From the NCBI GenBank assembly GCA_963605115.1, contig CAVCTM010000069.1:1-10654 (forward strand): a stretch of 10,654 nt of DNA, read 5' to 3'. Shown piece by piece: positions 1 to 6,561 of this stretch (position 1 is the stretch's first letter; each line of letters begins with the position of its first letter). Below the pieces are notes generated by a model. That model had not been told where the DNA came from and did no database searches. It saw nothing but the letters and a program-made list of their open reading frames with translations. Source of the stretch: SVKR01 sp963605115 (GTDB lineage Bacteria > Bacillota > Clostridia > Oscillospirales > Oscillospiraceae). The translations under genes and the position numbers were made by a program.

Positions 1-380
1 GGCCAGCCGACATTTCCGGCGTCGATGTCGCGGGCGCTTTCGGGGGTCTGGCGCTGGGCGGGGGCGACGAGCTGGACGACCTGGAAATTCTCGCGGCTCA
101 GCTTCTTCACGAGACCGTGGGGCTGGTTCGGCGGGATGCGGATGATGCAGCCGCGGTGGAGCTCATAGTCCTTGTCGCCGACGCGGAAGAGCGCGCGGCC
201 GCCGAGGACGAGATTCACCTGCTCCTCCGGATGCTCATGCATCACGAGGGCGGGGTCCCACATCTCGGAATACTTGATCGTCATGTACTCGGAGCCCTGG
301 AAGCACCATGTTCTGCCGCCGGGCATCTTGTCGTTCGGCTGGCGCTCCTCCAGATCAAAAAGTTCGACCTGATCGTTCAT
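1..380 (-). CDS. Cupin-domain protein (partial, 3' end beyond the left edge)
   Basis: The first 126 codons of a small single-domain cupin are visible; the frame is still open at base 1. Cupin motif 1 is at residues 48-61 (H48-x-H50, then Q54 and a GG turn). Motif 2 is at about 78-89 (GCIIRIPPNQPH, H88). These give a likely metal site of H48, H50, Q54 and H88; the third ligand is Gln where Glu is usual. ATG 380-378 is preceded by AAGGAGG (391-397) at 10-nt spacing, and this site overlaps the stop codon of the upstream BKACE gene, 15 bp away. The two genes are therefore almost certainly co-transcribed. Small cupins in catabolic operons act as isomerases, lyases, oxygenases or ligand-binding proteins; nothing visible here distinguishes these. 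The last gene of the operon may lie further left. Confidence 0.85.
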   Translation of the reverse strand, partial: MNDQVELFDLEERQPNDKMPGGRTWCFQGSEYMTIKYSEMWDPALVMHEHPEEQVNLVLGGRALFRVGDKDYELHRGCIIRIPPNQPHGLVKKLSRENFQVVQLVAPAQRQTPESARDIDAGNVGW

Positions 381-395
381 TTTCTTTGTTCCTCC

Positions 396-1421
396 TTACT
401 TTTTCTGGGGCAGACCCATGTAGTCGCGGTATTCGCGGGCGGTCATGACCTCGCGGCCGATGGTGGCTGCCATGGTCTTGGCGTTCAGGAATTGCTCGGC
501 GTTGCTGGTGATCTTGTCGCACCGGTGGGGGTACTTCCACACCGTGTCCTCCATGCCGACGCGGACGTCGAGACCCATCAGCATCGTCTGCGCGGTCAGA
601 AAGCTGCTCGCGCGGCCGGCGGAGCAGACCGCGATCTGGCAGTCGGGGTCGATGTCCTTGAGCTGGTGGTAAGTGTTCAGCATCGTCTCCATCATCGCGA
701 CGGGGCTGTTCATCGGGCTGCATCCGGGCAGACCGTAGAGCAGCAGGAAGTGGTAGGGCTTTTCCAGCAGACCGGAGCGGATGAGGTAGCGGTTGGCGTT
801 GTCGACGTCCGCGGAGGAGTAGAACGTCACCTGCGGGATGACGCCCGCCTCCTGCACGAGACGGCACTTTTCGATCATCAGGTGCGCGGGCTTGGCGAAG
901 AGCATGTCGCCGTTGTAGGTCGCCTGCGTGTTGACCGGCGTGACCTCGAAGAGCTTTTCCTTGAGCAGGACCTTCATCGTGTCCCACTCCTTCTGGTTTT
1001 CGCAGACGAGGCAGCCGTCGATGACGACTTCGGGGAACTCCTCGCGCAGCGGGTCGATGACCTGATGGAACAGGTCCGGGTCGAGCACGCTGAAGCCCTT
1101 CTCGTCGCGGACGTGGAGGTGGATGCTCGGCGCCCCGGCGAGGCACGCCTCGCGCGCGGAGCGGTAGATCTCGTCCGGCGTCATCGGGTGGTTGGGGTTG
1201 AAGCGCTTGTTGTACATCGCGCCGACGATCGCGGTCGTGACCGCGACCTTGCGGTTGACGCCCCAGGGCGGCTGGATGTCAACGGTGTCGTCGAGCAGCG
1301 CGGAGTGGGTCGGGTCCACGCCCTCGTAGTCGGCGTAAAACTGGAAGATCGCCCCGACGCCGTACTGCTCCTTCAGGCGCTCGATCTTTTCCCAGTTCAC
1401 ATGGTTGTTCGTATTGGACAT
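396..1421 (-). CDS. Beta-keto acid cleavage enzyme (BKACE / DUF849 / Kce family)
   Basis: This 341-residue TIM-barrel protein belongs to the family of 3-keto-5-aminohexanoate cleavage enzyme. Family members condense a beta-keto acid with acetyl-CoA and split the product to acetoacetate plus a new acyl-CoA, using a divalent metal (Zn in Kce). Visible hallmarks are the N-P-x-x-P-M-T-P-D-E-I segment at 75-85, the metal-binding HLHVRD at 101-106, and RVGMED at 287-292, which matches the Arg...Glu-Asp segment of Kce (R226, E230, D231). The beta-keto acid side chain is not predictable from this. Residues 1-57 form an N-terminal extension not normal for the family, which usually begins near the K-V-A-V-T-T-A-I strand (58-65). 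The start is supported by AAGGAG (1430-1435) 8 nt upstream of ATG 1421. It lies 29 bp after the URO-D-like gene and 15 bp before the cupin gene, in one operon. Confidence 0.92.
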   Translation of the reverse strand: MSNTNNHVNWEKIERLKEQYGVGAIFQFYADYEGVDPTHSALLDDTVDIQPPWGVNRKVAVTTAIVGAMYNKRFNPNHPMTPDEIYRSAREACLAGAPSIHLHVRDEKGFSVLDPDLFHQVIDPLREEFPEVVIDGCLVCENQKEWDTMKVLLKEKLFEVTPVNTQATYNGDMLFAKPAHLMIEKCRLVQEAGVIPQVTFYSSADVDNANRYLIRSGLLEKPYHFLLLYGLPGCSPMNSPVAMMETMLNTYHQLKDIDPDCQIAVCSAGRASSFLTAQTMLMGLDVRVGMEDTVWKYPHRCDKITSNAEQFLNAKTMAATIGREVMTAREYRDYMGLPQKK

Positions 1422-1450
1422 TTCGGGGTCTCCTTTCCTTGGAACGGGGG

Positions 1451-2422
1451 TTACTTCCGGTAATAGGTCCTGCCGTACTTCTGCATCTCGTCGCGCACGA
1501 TGTCCATCGAGCGCGGCTCCAGGACCATGGGGAAGAGCATAAAGTTTTTATACGGTCCGAAGGTGTCGATCGCGCGGCGGATGTCGGAGCGGATGACCTC
1601 CTCGTCGGCGTTATGCATATTCGCCTCGGAGCTCAGCGTCACCTCAAAGCTGAGGGAGTGCTGATACTTCTCTGCGATGGCGGACCAGTCATTGATCGGC
1701 TGGAGCGGGTTCACGACCTGCACGCCGATCTCGACGAAGTCGTCCAGAAACGCCTCCATCTTGCCGCAGCTGTGCTGGAAGGCGATCATGCCGTGACCGC
1801 GGATGGCGTCCACGATGCGCTTGTGGCAGGGCTTTAAGAACTCGCGGTACATATCCGGGCTCATCAGCGGTCCGGCGGCGCTGCCGAGGTCGTCGAAAAG
1901 GCAGAGCGCGTCCGGCTTATAATACTTTGCGAGGCGGTCGATGAGCTCGATCTTGGAGTCCGTGAGGGCGTCCAGAAGCTCCTGAAACGCCTCCGGCTCC
2001 GTGTACATGCTGACCATAGCCTCCTCGAAGCCGACGAGACTGTGGAGCCGCTCGAAGGGACCGCTTTCGAGGATGAACTTCACGAGCTTGTTCTCGCGGT
2101 CATAATTCGCGCAGTCGCGCGCGGCGAGGGTCTCCCAGTCGATGGCGTCGTAGTCCGGGAACTTCACCTGCTCGCGCCACTCCGTAATGTCGTCGCAGGG
2201 CAGGGGGTACGCCGGGTCCTGCACATAGCCGAAGGTGGGCGCGTCGAACTTCCAGTGGCAGCCGAACCAGTCAACGCCGTCCTTCTGGTCCTTCGGGCGC
2301 TCCAGCACCGGCGTCGGCGTTGCAAAGCGCCCGGTGCCGTATTCCCAGGACAGGGGGACCCATTCGGGGTCCCCTGTCCGGTTTATCATGCGCAGCACAT
2401 TTTCGCGTTCGGTGATCGCCAT
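1451..2422 (-). CDS. Uroporphyrinogen decarboxylase-fold protein (MtaA/URO-D-like)
   Basis: A 323-residue protein of the URO-D superfamily, which includes haem-pathway decarboxylases and corrinoid-dependent methyltransferases such as MtaA. The N-terminus (ITERENVLRMINR, 3-15) is typical. The central D-D-L-G...MSPDMYREFLKP (177-198) and Q-H-S-C-G-K (216-221) are typical of the methyltransferase-like branch, whose zinc site uses His-x-Cys plus a distal Cys. H217 and C219 are present, but there is no Cys after C219, so a complete MtaA-type site is not evident. No corrinoid protein or MtaB/MttB partner is in the window. A GTG 30 bases further upstream (2452) is in frame, but ATG 2422 is preferred: it has AGAGG (2433-2437) upstream, starts 5 bp after the stop of the hydrolase gene rather than overlapping it, and gives the family-like N-terminus. 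Decarboxylase, methyltransferase or another role in the pathway remains open. Confidence 0.88.
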   Translation of the reverse strand: MAITERENVLRMINRTGDPEWVPLSWEYGTGRFATPTPVLERPKDQKDGVDWFGCHWKFDAPTFGYVQDPAYPLPCDDITEWREQVKFPDYDAIDWETLAARDCANYDRENKLVKFILESGPFERLHSLVGFEEAMVSMYTEPEAFQELLDALTDSKIELIDRLAKYYKPDALCLFDDLGSAAGPLMSPDMYREFLKPCHKRIVDAIRGHGMIAFQHSCGKMEAFLDDFVEIGVQVVNPLQPINDWSAIAEKYQHSLSFEVTLSSEANMHNADEEVIRSDIRRAIDTFGPYKNFMLFPMVLEPRSMDIVRDEMQKYGRTYYRK

Positions 2423-2427
2423 ACGCC

Positions 2428-3324
2428 TCACGCCTCTGCGCTCATCAGCCACGCGGGGTTCTTCTTGACCATCACGGCAAGGGTCTCCTCGTCGATGCCG
2501 ACGCGCTCATAGAGCAGGTTCAGGAACTTATAGAGCCCGTCCACGGGGTAGGGGGAGACGTTCTGACCGAAGTCGGAGTCGATGACGATCCGCTCGGCGG
2601 GAACGCCGGAGGCGATGACGCGCTTCACAAGGTCGATGGAGTTGAAAAGATCGTCGCGGTCCTCCAGCACCATGCCGTGCTCCATTGCGGTGATCTCGAT
2701 CATCGCGCCGAGCTTTGCCCAGCGGACGAGCTGCTCCTCGGTCGCTAAGATCTGGAAGTGCGGGTGGTTCACGAGGATGCGCTTCACGCCGCGCTTCACG
2801 GCTTCGGGGATGAGAACGTCGATCTCCTCCTTGCTGCCGTGGCCCGTGGCGAGGACGAAATCGGGGTGGGCTGCCATATAGTCCAGCACGCGCAGGACCT
2901 CCGGGATGAGCTCGCCGTTTTCGTCGAGGTAATAGATGGGCTGCTCCTCGGCGGTCATATTGCCGGAGCCGTGGAACTTCTTGCCCTTGTGCCCGTCGAT
3001 GTGGAGCTTGGAGGACACGGTGGGCATATAGGCGATCTTCGCGCCCATGTTATACGCCGCGTCCAGCGCGTTGATGTTGAAGCCGCCGACGGAGTTGTTC
3101 ATCGCGATGGAGCTGTAAACGCGGCAGCTCGTGGCGAAGTGCTTTTCGATCATCAGGCAGCCGTGGCAGGAGGGAACGTAGTGGTCCTTCACGAGGAAGC
3201 CTGCGTAGCCCGCCTCCTCCGCCTGCCGGAGCATTTCGTAAGCGTCCACCTTGCGGTTGGCGACGGAGGGACCGGCGTGGATATGGATGTCATACACGCC
3301 GTGGAGAAAGCTTCTGTCAAGCAT
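2428..3324 (-). CDS. Metal-dependent hydrolase, amidohydrolase-like (DUF6282-type)
   Basis: A 298-residue barrel-type hydrolase resembling the DUF6282 group of the amidohydrolase superfamily. Candidate metal ligands are spread as expected: D12-I-H14-I-H16 at the end of strand 1, K46-D47-H48 on the next strand, H162 in ATGHGS, N186-H187-P-H189 and D249-S-D251 in IDSDFGQ. The C-terminal K-N-P-A-W-L-M (288-294) resembles the usual N-P-A closing helix of the superfamily. Such proteins hydrolyse lactones, amides or cyclic carboxylates, or decarboxylate; no specific substrate has been assigned for this type as far as I know. ATG 3324 has AAAGGAG (3336-3342) 11 nt upstream. It follows the TRAP large permease by 39 bp and precedes the URO-D-like gene by 5 bp. 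This position suggests it acts early on the imported compound (inference). Confidence 0.85.
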   Translation of the reverse strand: MLDRSFLHGVYDIHIHAGPSVANRKVDAYEMLRQAEEAGYAGFLVKDHYVPSCHGCLMIEKHFATSCRVYSSIAMNNSVGGFNINALDAAYNMGAKIAYMPTVSSKLHIDGHKGKKFHGSGNMTAEEQPIYYLDENGELIPEVLRVLDYMAAHPDFVLATGHGSKEEIDVLIPEAVKRGVKRILVNHPHFQILATEEQLVRWAKLGAMIEITAMEHGMVLEDRDDLFNSIDLVKRVIASGVPAERIVIDSDFGQNVSPYPVDGLYKFLNLLYERVGIDEETLAVMVKKNPAWLMSAEA

Positions 3325-3363
3325 GGTTTCTGTATCTCCTTTGGTGAAAAAATTGATTGCGGG

Positions 3364-4647
3364 TCAGCCTGCGTAGCCCGTGAGACGCGGGATCCAGAGG
3401 CAGATATCCGGCAGATAAGCCAGCAGCGTCGTGACGATCGCCGACGCGATAGCGAAGGGCCATATCATCTTGCACAGCTTGCTGAAGGGTATGCCGGAAG
3501 CGTTGGACGTGACAAAGAGAACGACGCCGACCGGCGGGGTGATGTAGCCGATGATGGTCATCACGGAGAAGATGAGACCGAAGTGGACGATGTCCATGCC
3601 GATGGCTGTGGCGAGCGGGAACATAACGGGCAGGAAGACCATGGTCAGCGTACCGGTGTCGAGGAACATGCCGCCGATCATGAGGATGACGATCATCAGG
3701 AGCGTGAGCAGGAACTTGCTGCTGGTGATGCTGGTGACGAGCCCGATGACCTGGTTGGGGATGCCGGCGCGGGTCATGGACCACGCGATGACGCCGCCGA
3801 AGGAGATCATCAGCAGGATGCCGCCGCCGGTGACGGCAGCGCGCAGGAGCATGTCGGGCAGCTTCTTCCAGTCCATCTCGCGGTAGATCGCCGCTGCGAT
3901 GAGTGCGCAGAGGCAGGCGACCGCGCCGGACTCCGTTGCGGTGAAGAGACCGGTGACAACGCCGCCCATCATGACGATGGGGACGATCAGCGCGGGCAGC
4001 GCCTTCATGAAGCTTCTGCCGACGGCGCCCCAGTGGAAGCCGTTCTCATCGCGCTTGAAGCCCAGCTTCTTGCCGTAGTAGGTGATGAGACCGCAGAACA
4101 CGACCACGAGCGCGAGCCCCGGCACGATGCCCGCCATAAACAGCGCCTTGATGGAGCAGTTCGTCATCATGCAGTACATGATGAAGGATGTGGACGGCGG
4201 GATGATGGGGCCGAGAATGGAGCTTGCGGCGACAAGGGAGCCGGTGAACTCCTCCTTGTAGCCGTCCTTGCGCATCTCCGGCACGAGAATGCCGCAGAGC
4301 ATGGAGGCAACGCCGTTCGGCGAGCCCAGAATGGCGGAGAGGATGGCGGCAATGACGACCGTGCAGTAGGCGAGGCCGCCCTTCAGCCAGCCGAGCAGGG
4401 AGCGCAGGAAGTCCAGCAGACGGCGCGTCACGCCGCCGCCGTTCATCAGCTCGCCCGCGAGGATAAAGAAGGGAAGGCAGGTCAGGCTCGTCATGTTCAC
4501 CTGATCGACAAGACGCTGGATGATGACGAGGTAATAGGACGGATTGCCGAGTGACACGATGTGGACGGAGCCCATCAGACCGAGTGCAAAGGCGACGGGA
4601 AGACCGATGATCATCGTGACGGCAAAAACGATTATGGCAATGATCAT
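3364..4647 (-). CDS. TRAP transporter large permease (DctM family)
   Basis: A 427-residue, highly hydrophobic protein of the DctM family, the membrane domain that moves substrate in a sodium-coupled TRAP system. Visible family signatures are the N-terminal helix with GLPVAFALGLMGS (15-27), C-L-P-F-F-I-L-A-G-E-L-M (57-68), VPEMRKDGY (122-130), LGPIIPPS (145-152), G-L-F-T-A-T-E-S-G (233-241), the G-G-M-F-L-D...P-V-M-F-P segment (325-344) and ITPPVGVVLF (369-378). Hydrophobic stretches fit about 11-12 membrane spans. The loop at 107-115 reads L-G-S-P-N-G-V-A-S; many homologues have a G-S-(S/G)-x-A run here, so this may reflect substrate type. ATG 4647 overlaps the dctQ-like stop by 4 bp (ATGA), with AAGGAGG inside the end of that gene (4658-4664), indicating translational coupling. 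Confidence 0.96.
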   Translation of the reverse strand: MIIAIIVFAVTMIIGLPVAFALGLMGSVHIVSLGNPSYYLVIIQRLVDQVNMTSLTCLPFFILAGELMNGGGVTRRLLDFLRSLLGWLKGGLAYCTVVIAAILSAILGSPNGVASMLCGILVPEMRKDGYKEEFTGSLVAASSILGPIIPPSTSFIMYCMMTNCSIKALFMAGIVPGLALVVVFCGLITYYGKKLGFKRDENGFHWGAVGRSFMKALPALIVPIVMMGGVVTGLFTATESGAVACLCALIAAAIYREMDWKKLPDMLLRAAVTGGGILLMISFGGVIAWSMTRAGIPNQVIGLVTSITSSKFLLTLLMIVILMIGGMFLDTGTLTMVFLPVMFPLATAIGMDIVHFGLIFSVMTIIGYITPPVGVVLFVTSNASGIPFSKLCKMIWPFAIASAIVTTLLAYLPDICLWIPRLTGYAG

Positions 4648-5168
4648 GCTTCAGAGACCTCCTTTTTTGTTCCCGGCTTCCCGGCGTCGCGGATGTTGCG
4701 GATGAGCTCCGGGAAGAAGTCGATGGTGAAGACCAGCAGGAAAAACAGTCCGATGGGCACGGAGGCATAGAGCACCGAGAGGCTGAGACCGGACGCAGTG
4801 GAGATACTCTTGACCACGGAGGGGCTGGTGACCTTCAGTATGGAATAATACAGCAGGAACGCGAAGAACACGAGACAGATGATGTTCGTGACCAGCATCA
4901 AAATCGCCTGCGTTTTTTTGTTCAGCTTATCGAAAATCAGGGTAAAGGCGACGAGCCCCTTCTGGTAATAGGCGCAGGCGCCGCCGAGGAACGTGCAGTA
5001 GAGCAGCAGATAGCGGATGATCTCGTCCGACCAGAGGAAGGTCTTGTCAAAGAGATAGCGGCGGACGACCTCCACCAGCATCAGCACCAGCATCGCCACG
5101 ACCGTGACGACGGTGATCCAGCGCAGGACCTGATAGAGGAAATGGGAAATCTTGTGATACACCTTCAT
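4644..5168 (-). CDS. TRAP transporter small permease (DctQ family)
   Basis: A 174-residue four-helix membrane protein that pairs with the large permease in TRAP transporters. Membrane spans are at about 16-37, 50-68, 88-110 and 127-150. The family signature L-W-S-D-E-I-I-R-Y-L-L-L (45-56), followed by C-T-F-L-G-G-A (58-64) at the start of helix 2, is clear. The C-terminus is short and charged. ATG 5168 is preceded by AAGGAGG (5181-5187) at a rather long 12-nt spacing. The gene follows the solute-binding protein gene after a 104-bp gap that contains a strong hairpin, and its stop overlaps the start of the large permease gene. That order (P-Q-M) is the standard one for TRAP operons. Confidence 0.95.
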   Translation of the reverse strand: MKVYHKISHFLYQVLRWITVVTVVAMLVLMLVEVVRRYLFDKTFLWSDEIIRYLLLYCTFLGGACAYYQKGLVAFTLIFDKLNKKTQAILMLVTNIICLVFFAFLLYYSILKVTSPSVVKSISTASGLSLSVLYASVPIGLFFLLVFTIDFFPELIRNIRDAGKPGTKKEVSEA

Positions 5169-5213
5169 ACGGGGGTGATTCCTCCTTTTCTCTTAAAAAA
5201 CGCGGATGGACGG

Positions 5214-5251
5214 GGCGGAGCCTCCGGCTTCGGGGGACCGGAGACTCCGCC
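5214..5251 (-). promoter_or_regulatory. Intercistronic hairpin between dctP-like and dctQ-like genes
   Basis: In the minus-strand RNA, GGCGGAG...CTCCGCC (7 bp) continues through one U-G wobble (5244/5221) into CTCCGG/CCGGAG (6 bp). This gives a 14-bp stem with a 10-nt loop (5228-5237). It starts 21 bp after the stop of the solute-binding protein gene. A run of six Us (5195-5200) follows only after 13 nt, so it is not a classical Rho-independent terminator. A stabiliser of the upstream mRNA or a partial terminator would fit, since TRAP binding proteins are usually needed in excess over the permease. Confidence 0.75.
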
Positions 5252-5272
5252 AAAAACAGGGGAGAAAGAGAC

Positions 5273-6364
5273 TTACTTGTCCATTTCCTGAACGGCGCTG
5301 ATGAAGTCGGCGATCAGGGGATCCTTCGCGCTCCACTCCTCGTAGAGGGGCGCCATGCGCTCGATCCAGACCTCGCGGTCGGTCAGCTCGGAGATGGTCA
5401 GACCGTTGGCCTCGCAGTCGGCGGCGGCGGAGCCGACCCAGTTGTAAAGCTCGTTCTGCATATAGTCGGCATCGCACTCCGCCATGCACTCGCAGATGAG
5501 CTCATAGTAGCCCTCCGGCAGGCTGTCGATGACGCTGTTGCTGATGAGCACGAGGCTCAGCCACGGGTAAAGACCGATGTCGGTGTAATACTTCACGACC
5601 TCGTAGTGCTTCTGCATGGAGATGGAGGTGAGGTTGATCTCCTCGGCGTCCACGACCTTGTTCTGGAGAGAGGAGTAGAGCTCGGAGAAGGGGATGGAAA
5701 CGGGGTTCGTGCCGATGAGACGCATCGCCTCGTCGATGACCGGGTTGCCGCCGGTGCGGACCTTCAGACCGGCAACGTCGTCGATGCAGGTGACGGGCTT
5801 GTTGATGGTGGCGAAGCCGCGCATGCCGAACTCGGTCGCGCCGATGATGGTGGCGGTGCCGAGATCCTCGCTCGCCGCGTTGACGAGCGCCTTCCATGCG
5901 TCGCTCTTCAGGACCTCAGCCTCAAGCTCGTAGTTGTTCACGAGGAAGGGCATCTGGAAGACGGAGAGGTAAGTGGAGTAAGCGGACACGGTGCCGATGG
6001 CGGCGCCGACGATGTCGCAGGAGCCCTCCATGACCTGCTGGACGAGGGAAGCCTCGTTGCCGAGTGCGCCGTCCGGGATGAGCTCGATCTCGATGGCGCC
6101 GTTGGAGCGCTCCGCGACGAGGTCGATGAACGCCTGGTTCGCGACGGAGGAGCCCTTGCCGGCAGCGCCGCCGATGGCGAAGGTCAGCTTGACCTTCTCG
6201 GAGAAGTCGGTGCCGGAAGGCTCAGTGCTCTCGGCGGGGTCCGGGGTCTGGGTCTCGGTGGGAGCCTTGGTGGGATCGGGGGTCTTGGTGCCGCCGCAGC
6301 CTGCCAGCAGGGCAAGAGCGAGCGCCGCCGTCAGCAAGAGCGCGATGAGCTTGCGGGTTTTCAT
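5273..6364 (-). CDS. TRAP transporter solute-binding lipoprotein (DctP family)
   Basis: A 363-residue extracytoplasmic receptor for a TRAP system. Residues 1-23 form a lipoprotein signal peptide (MKTRK, hydrophobic core, then L-A-G-C with lipidated Cys23), as expected for a Gram-positive cell. A Pro/Thr/Glu-rich linker (24-56) leads into the binding domain. DctP signatures are G-L-K-V-R203-T-G-G-N207-P (199-208), whose Arg normally makes the salt bridge with the substrate carboxylate, and PFSELYSSLQNKVVDAEE (225-242). A carboxylate ligand is therefore likely, identity unknown. ATG 6364 has GGAGG (6373-6377) 8 nt upstream, in an A-rich leader suited to strong translation. It is the first gene of the operon, 58 nt or so from the predicted transcription start. 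Confidence 0.95.
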   Translation of the reverse strand: MKTRKLIALLLTAALALALLAGCGGTKTPDPTKAPTETQTPDPAESTEPSGTDFSEKVKLTFAIGGAAGKGSSVANQAFIDLVAERSNGAIEIELIPDGALGNEASLVQQVMEGSCDIVGAAIGTVSAYSTYLSVFQMPFLVNNYELEAEVLKSDAWKALVNAASEDLGTATIIGATEFGMRGFATINKPVTCIDDVAGLKVRTGGNPVIDEAMRLIGTNPVSIPFSELYSSLQNKVVDAEEINLTSISMQKHYEVVKYYTDIGLYPWLSLVLISNSVIDSLPEGYYELICECMAECDADYMQNELYNWVGSAAADCEANGLTISELTDREVWIERMAPLYEEWSAKDPLIADFISAVQEMDK

Positions 6365-6428
6365 TTTGTTTTCCTCCTCGGTTTTCTTTTTTTTCTTTGC
6401 TTAGGGTATTTTATATCCTGCGGACATC

Positions 6429-6458
6429 AGTATAGCAGTCCGGGCGGGACCATGTCAA
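6429..6458 (-). promoter_or_regulatory. Sigma-A type promoter of the transporter/catabolic operon
   Basis: On the minus strand a perfect -35 box TTGACA (6458-6453) is followed after 18 bp by a -10 box TATACT (6434-6429), 5 of 6 to consensus. Transcription would start near 6422 and give a leader of about 58 nt ending in an A-rich stretch with a GGAGG ribosome binding site. The -10 box lies inside a small inverted repeat, CGGAC (6438-6442 on the minus strand) and GTCCG (6421-6425), a possible operator. Confidence 0.7.
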
Positions 6459-6460
6459 AA

Positions 6461-6473
6461 TAAGCGCATCTTA
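6461..6473. promoter_or_regulatory. Candidate operator upstream of the -35 box
   Basis: TAAG-cgcat-CTTA is an imperfect palindrome lying 2 bp upstream of the -35 box of the operon promoter. It overlaps one of two copies of CTTAGGG (6470-6476); the other lies at 6400-6406 on the far side of the promoter. It could be a regulator site, but no known operator consensus is matched. Confidence 0.25.
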
Positions 6474-6513
6474 GGGCGTTTTTCACAGTTTTGAACCCGA
6501 ACAAGACCAAAAC

Positions 6514-6560
6514 GCGCCGCAAAATCGACGGAAATGGTTTTGAATCGGCGCATTTTGCGC
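6514..6560 (-). terminator. Possible weak terminator/hairpins after the GRE-family gene
   Basis: Directly after the stop codon the minus strand has GCGCA-AAA-TGCGC (6548-6560). An alternative, larger fold pairs GCGCCG (6546-6551) and CAAAA (6538-6542) with TTTTG (6520-6524) and CGGCGC (6514-6519), with a 3-nt bulge. The following bases are G/T-rich (GTTTTGG) but not a clean U tract. Termination or attenuation before the downstream operon promoter is possible; readthrough into it cannot be excluded. Confidence 0.4.
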
Positions 6561-6561
6561 T

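Noticed and set aside
117..1463. An open frame of about 450 codons on the plus strand opposite the cupin and BKACE genes
   Set aside because: Covers two clear minus-strand genes and shows only shadow composition.
2423..2452. A GTG start for the URO-D-like gene at 2452
   Set aside because: It overlaps the previous gene by 25 bp and adds an Arg-rich stretch not typical of the family; ATG 2422 has the better context.
2758..4554. An open frame of about 600 codons on the plus strand opposite the large permease and hydrolase genes
   Set aside because: Low-complexity Asp/Glu/His/Gly-rich translation, no domain, spans two well-supported genes on the other strand; antisense shadow of GC-rich codon use.
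5195..5251. The hairpin and U run before the small permease as a full Rho-independent terminator
   Set aside because: The U run is 13 nt from the stem, and termination here would cut the transporter operon in two with no promoter seen for the permease genes.
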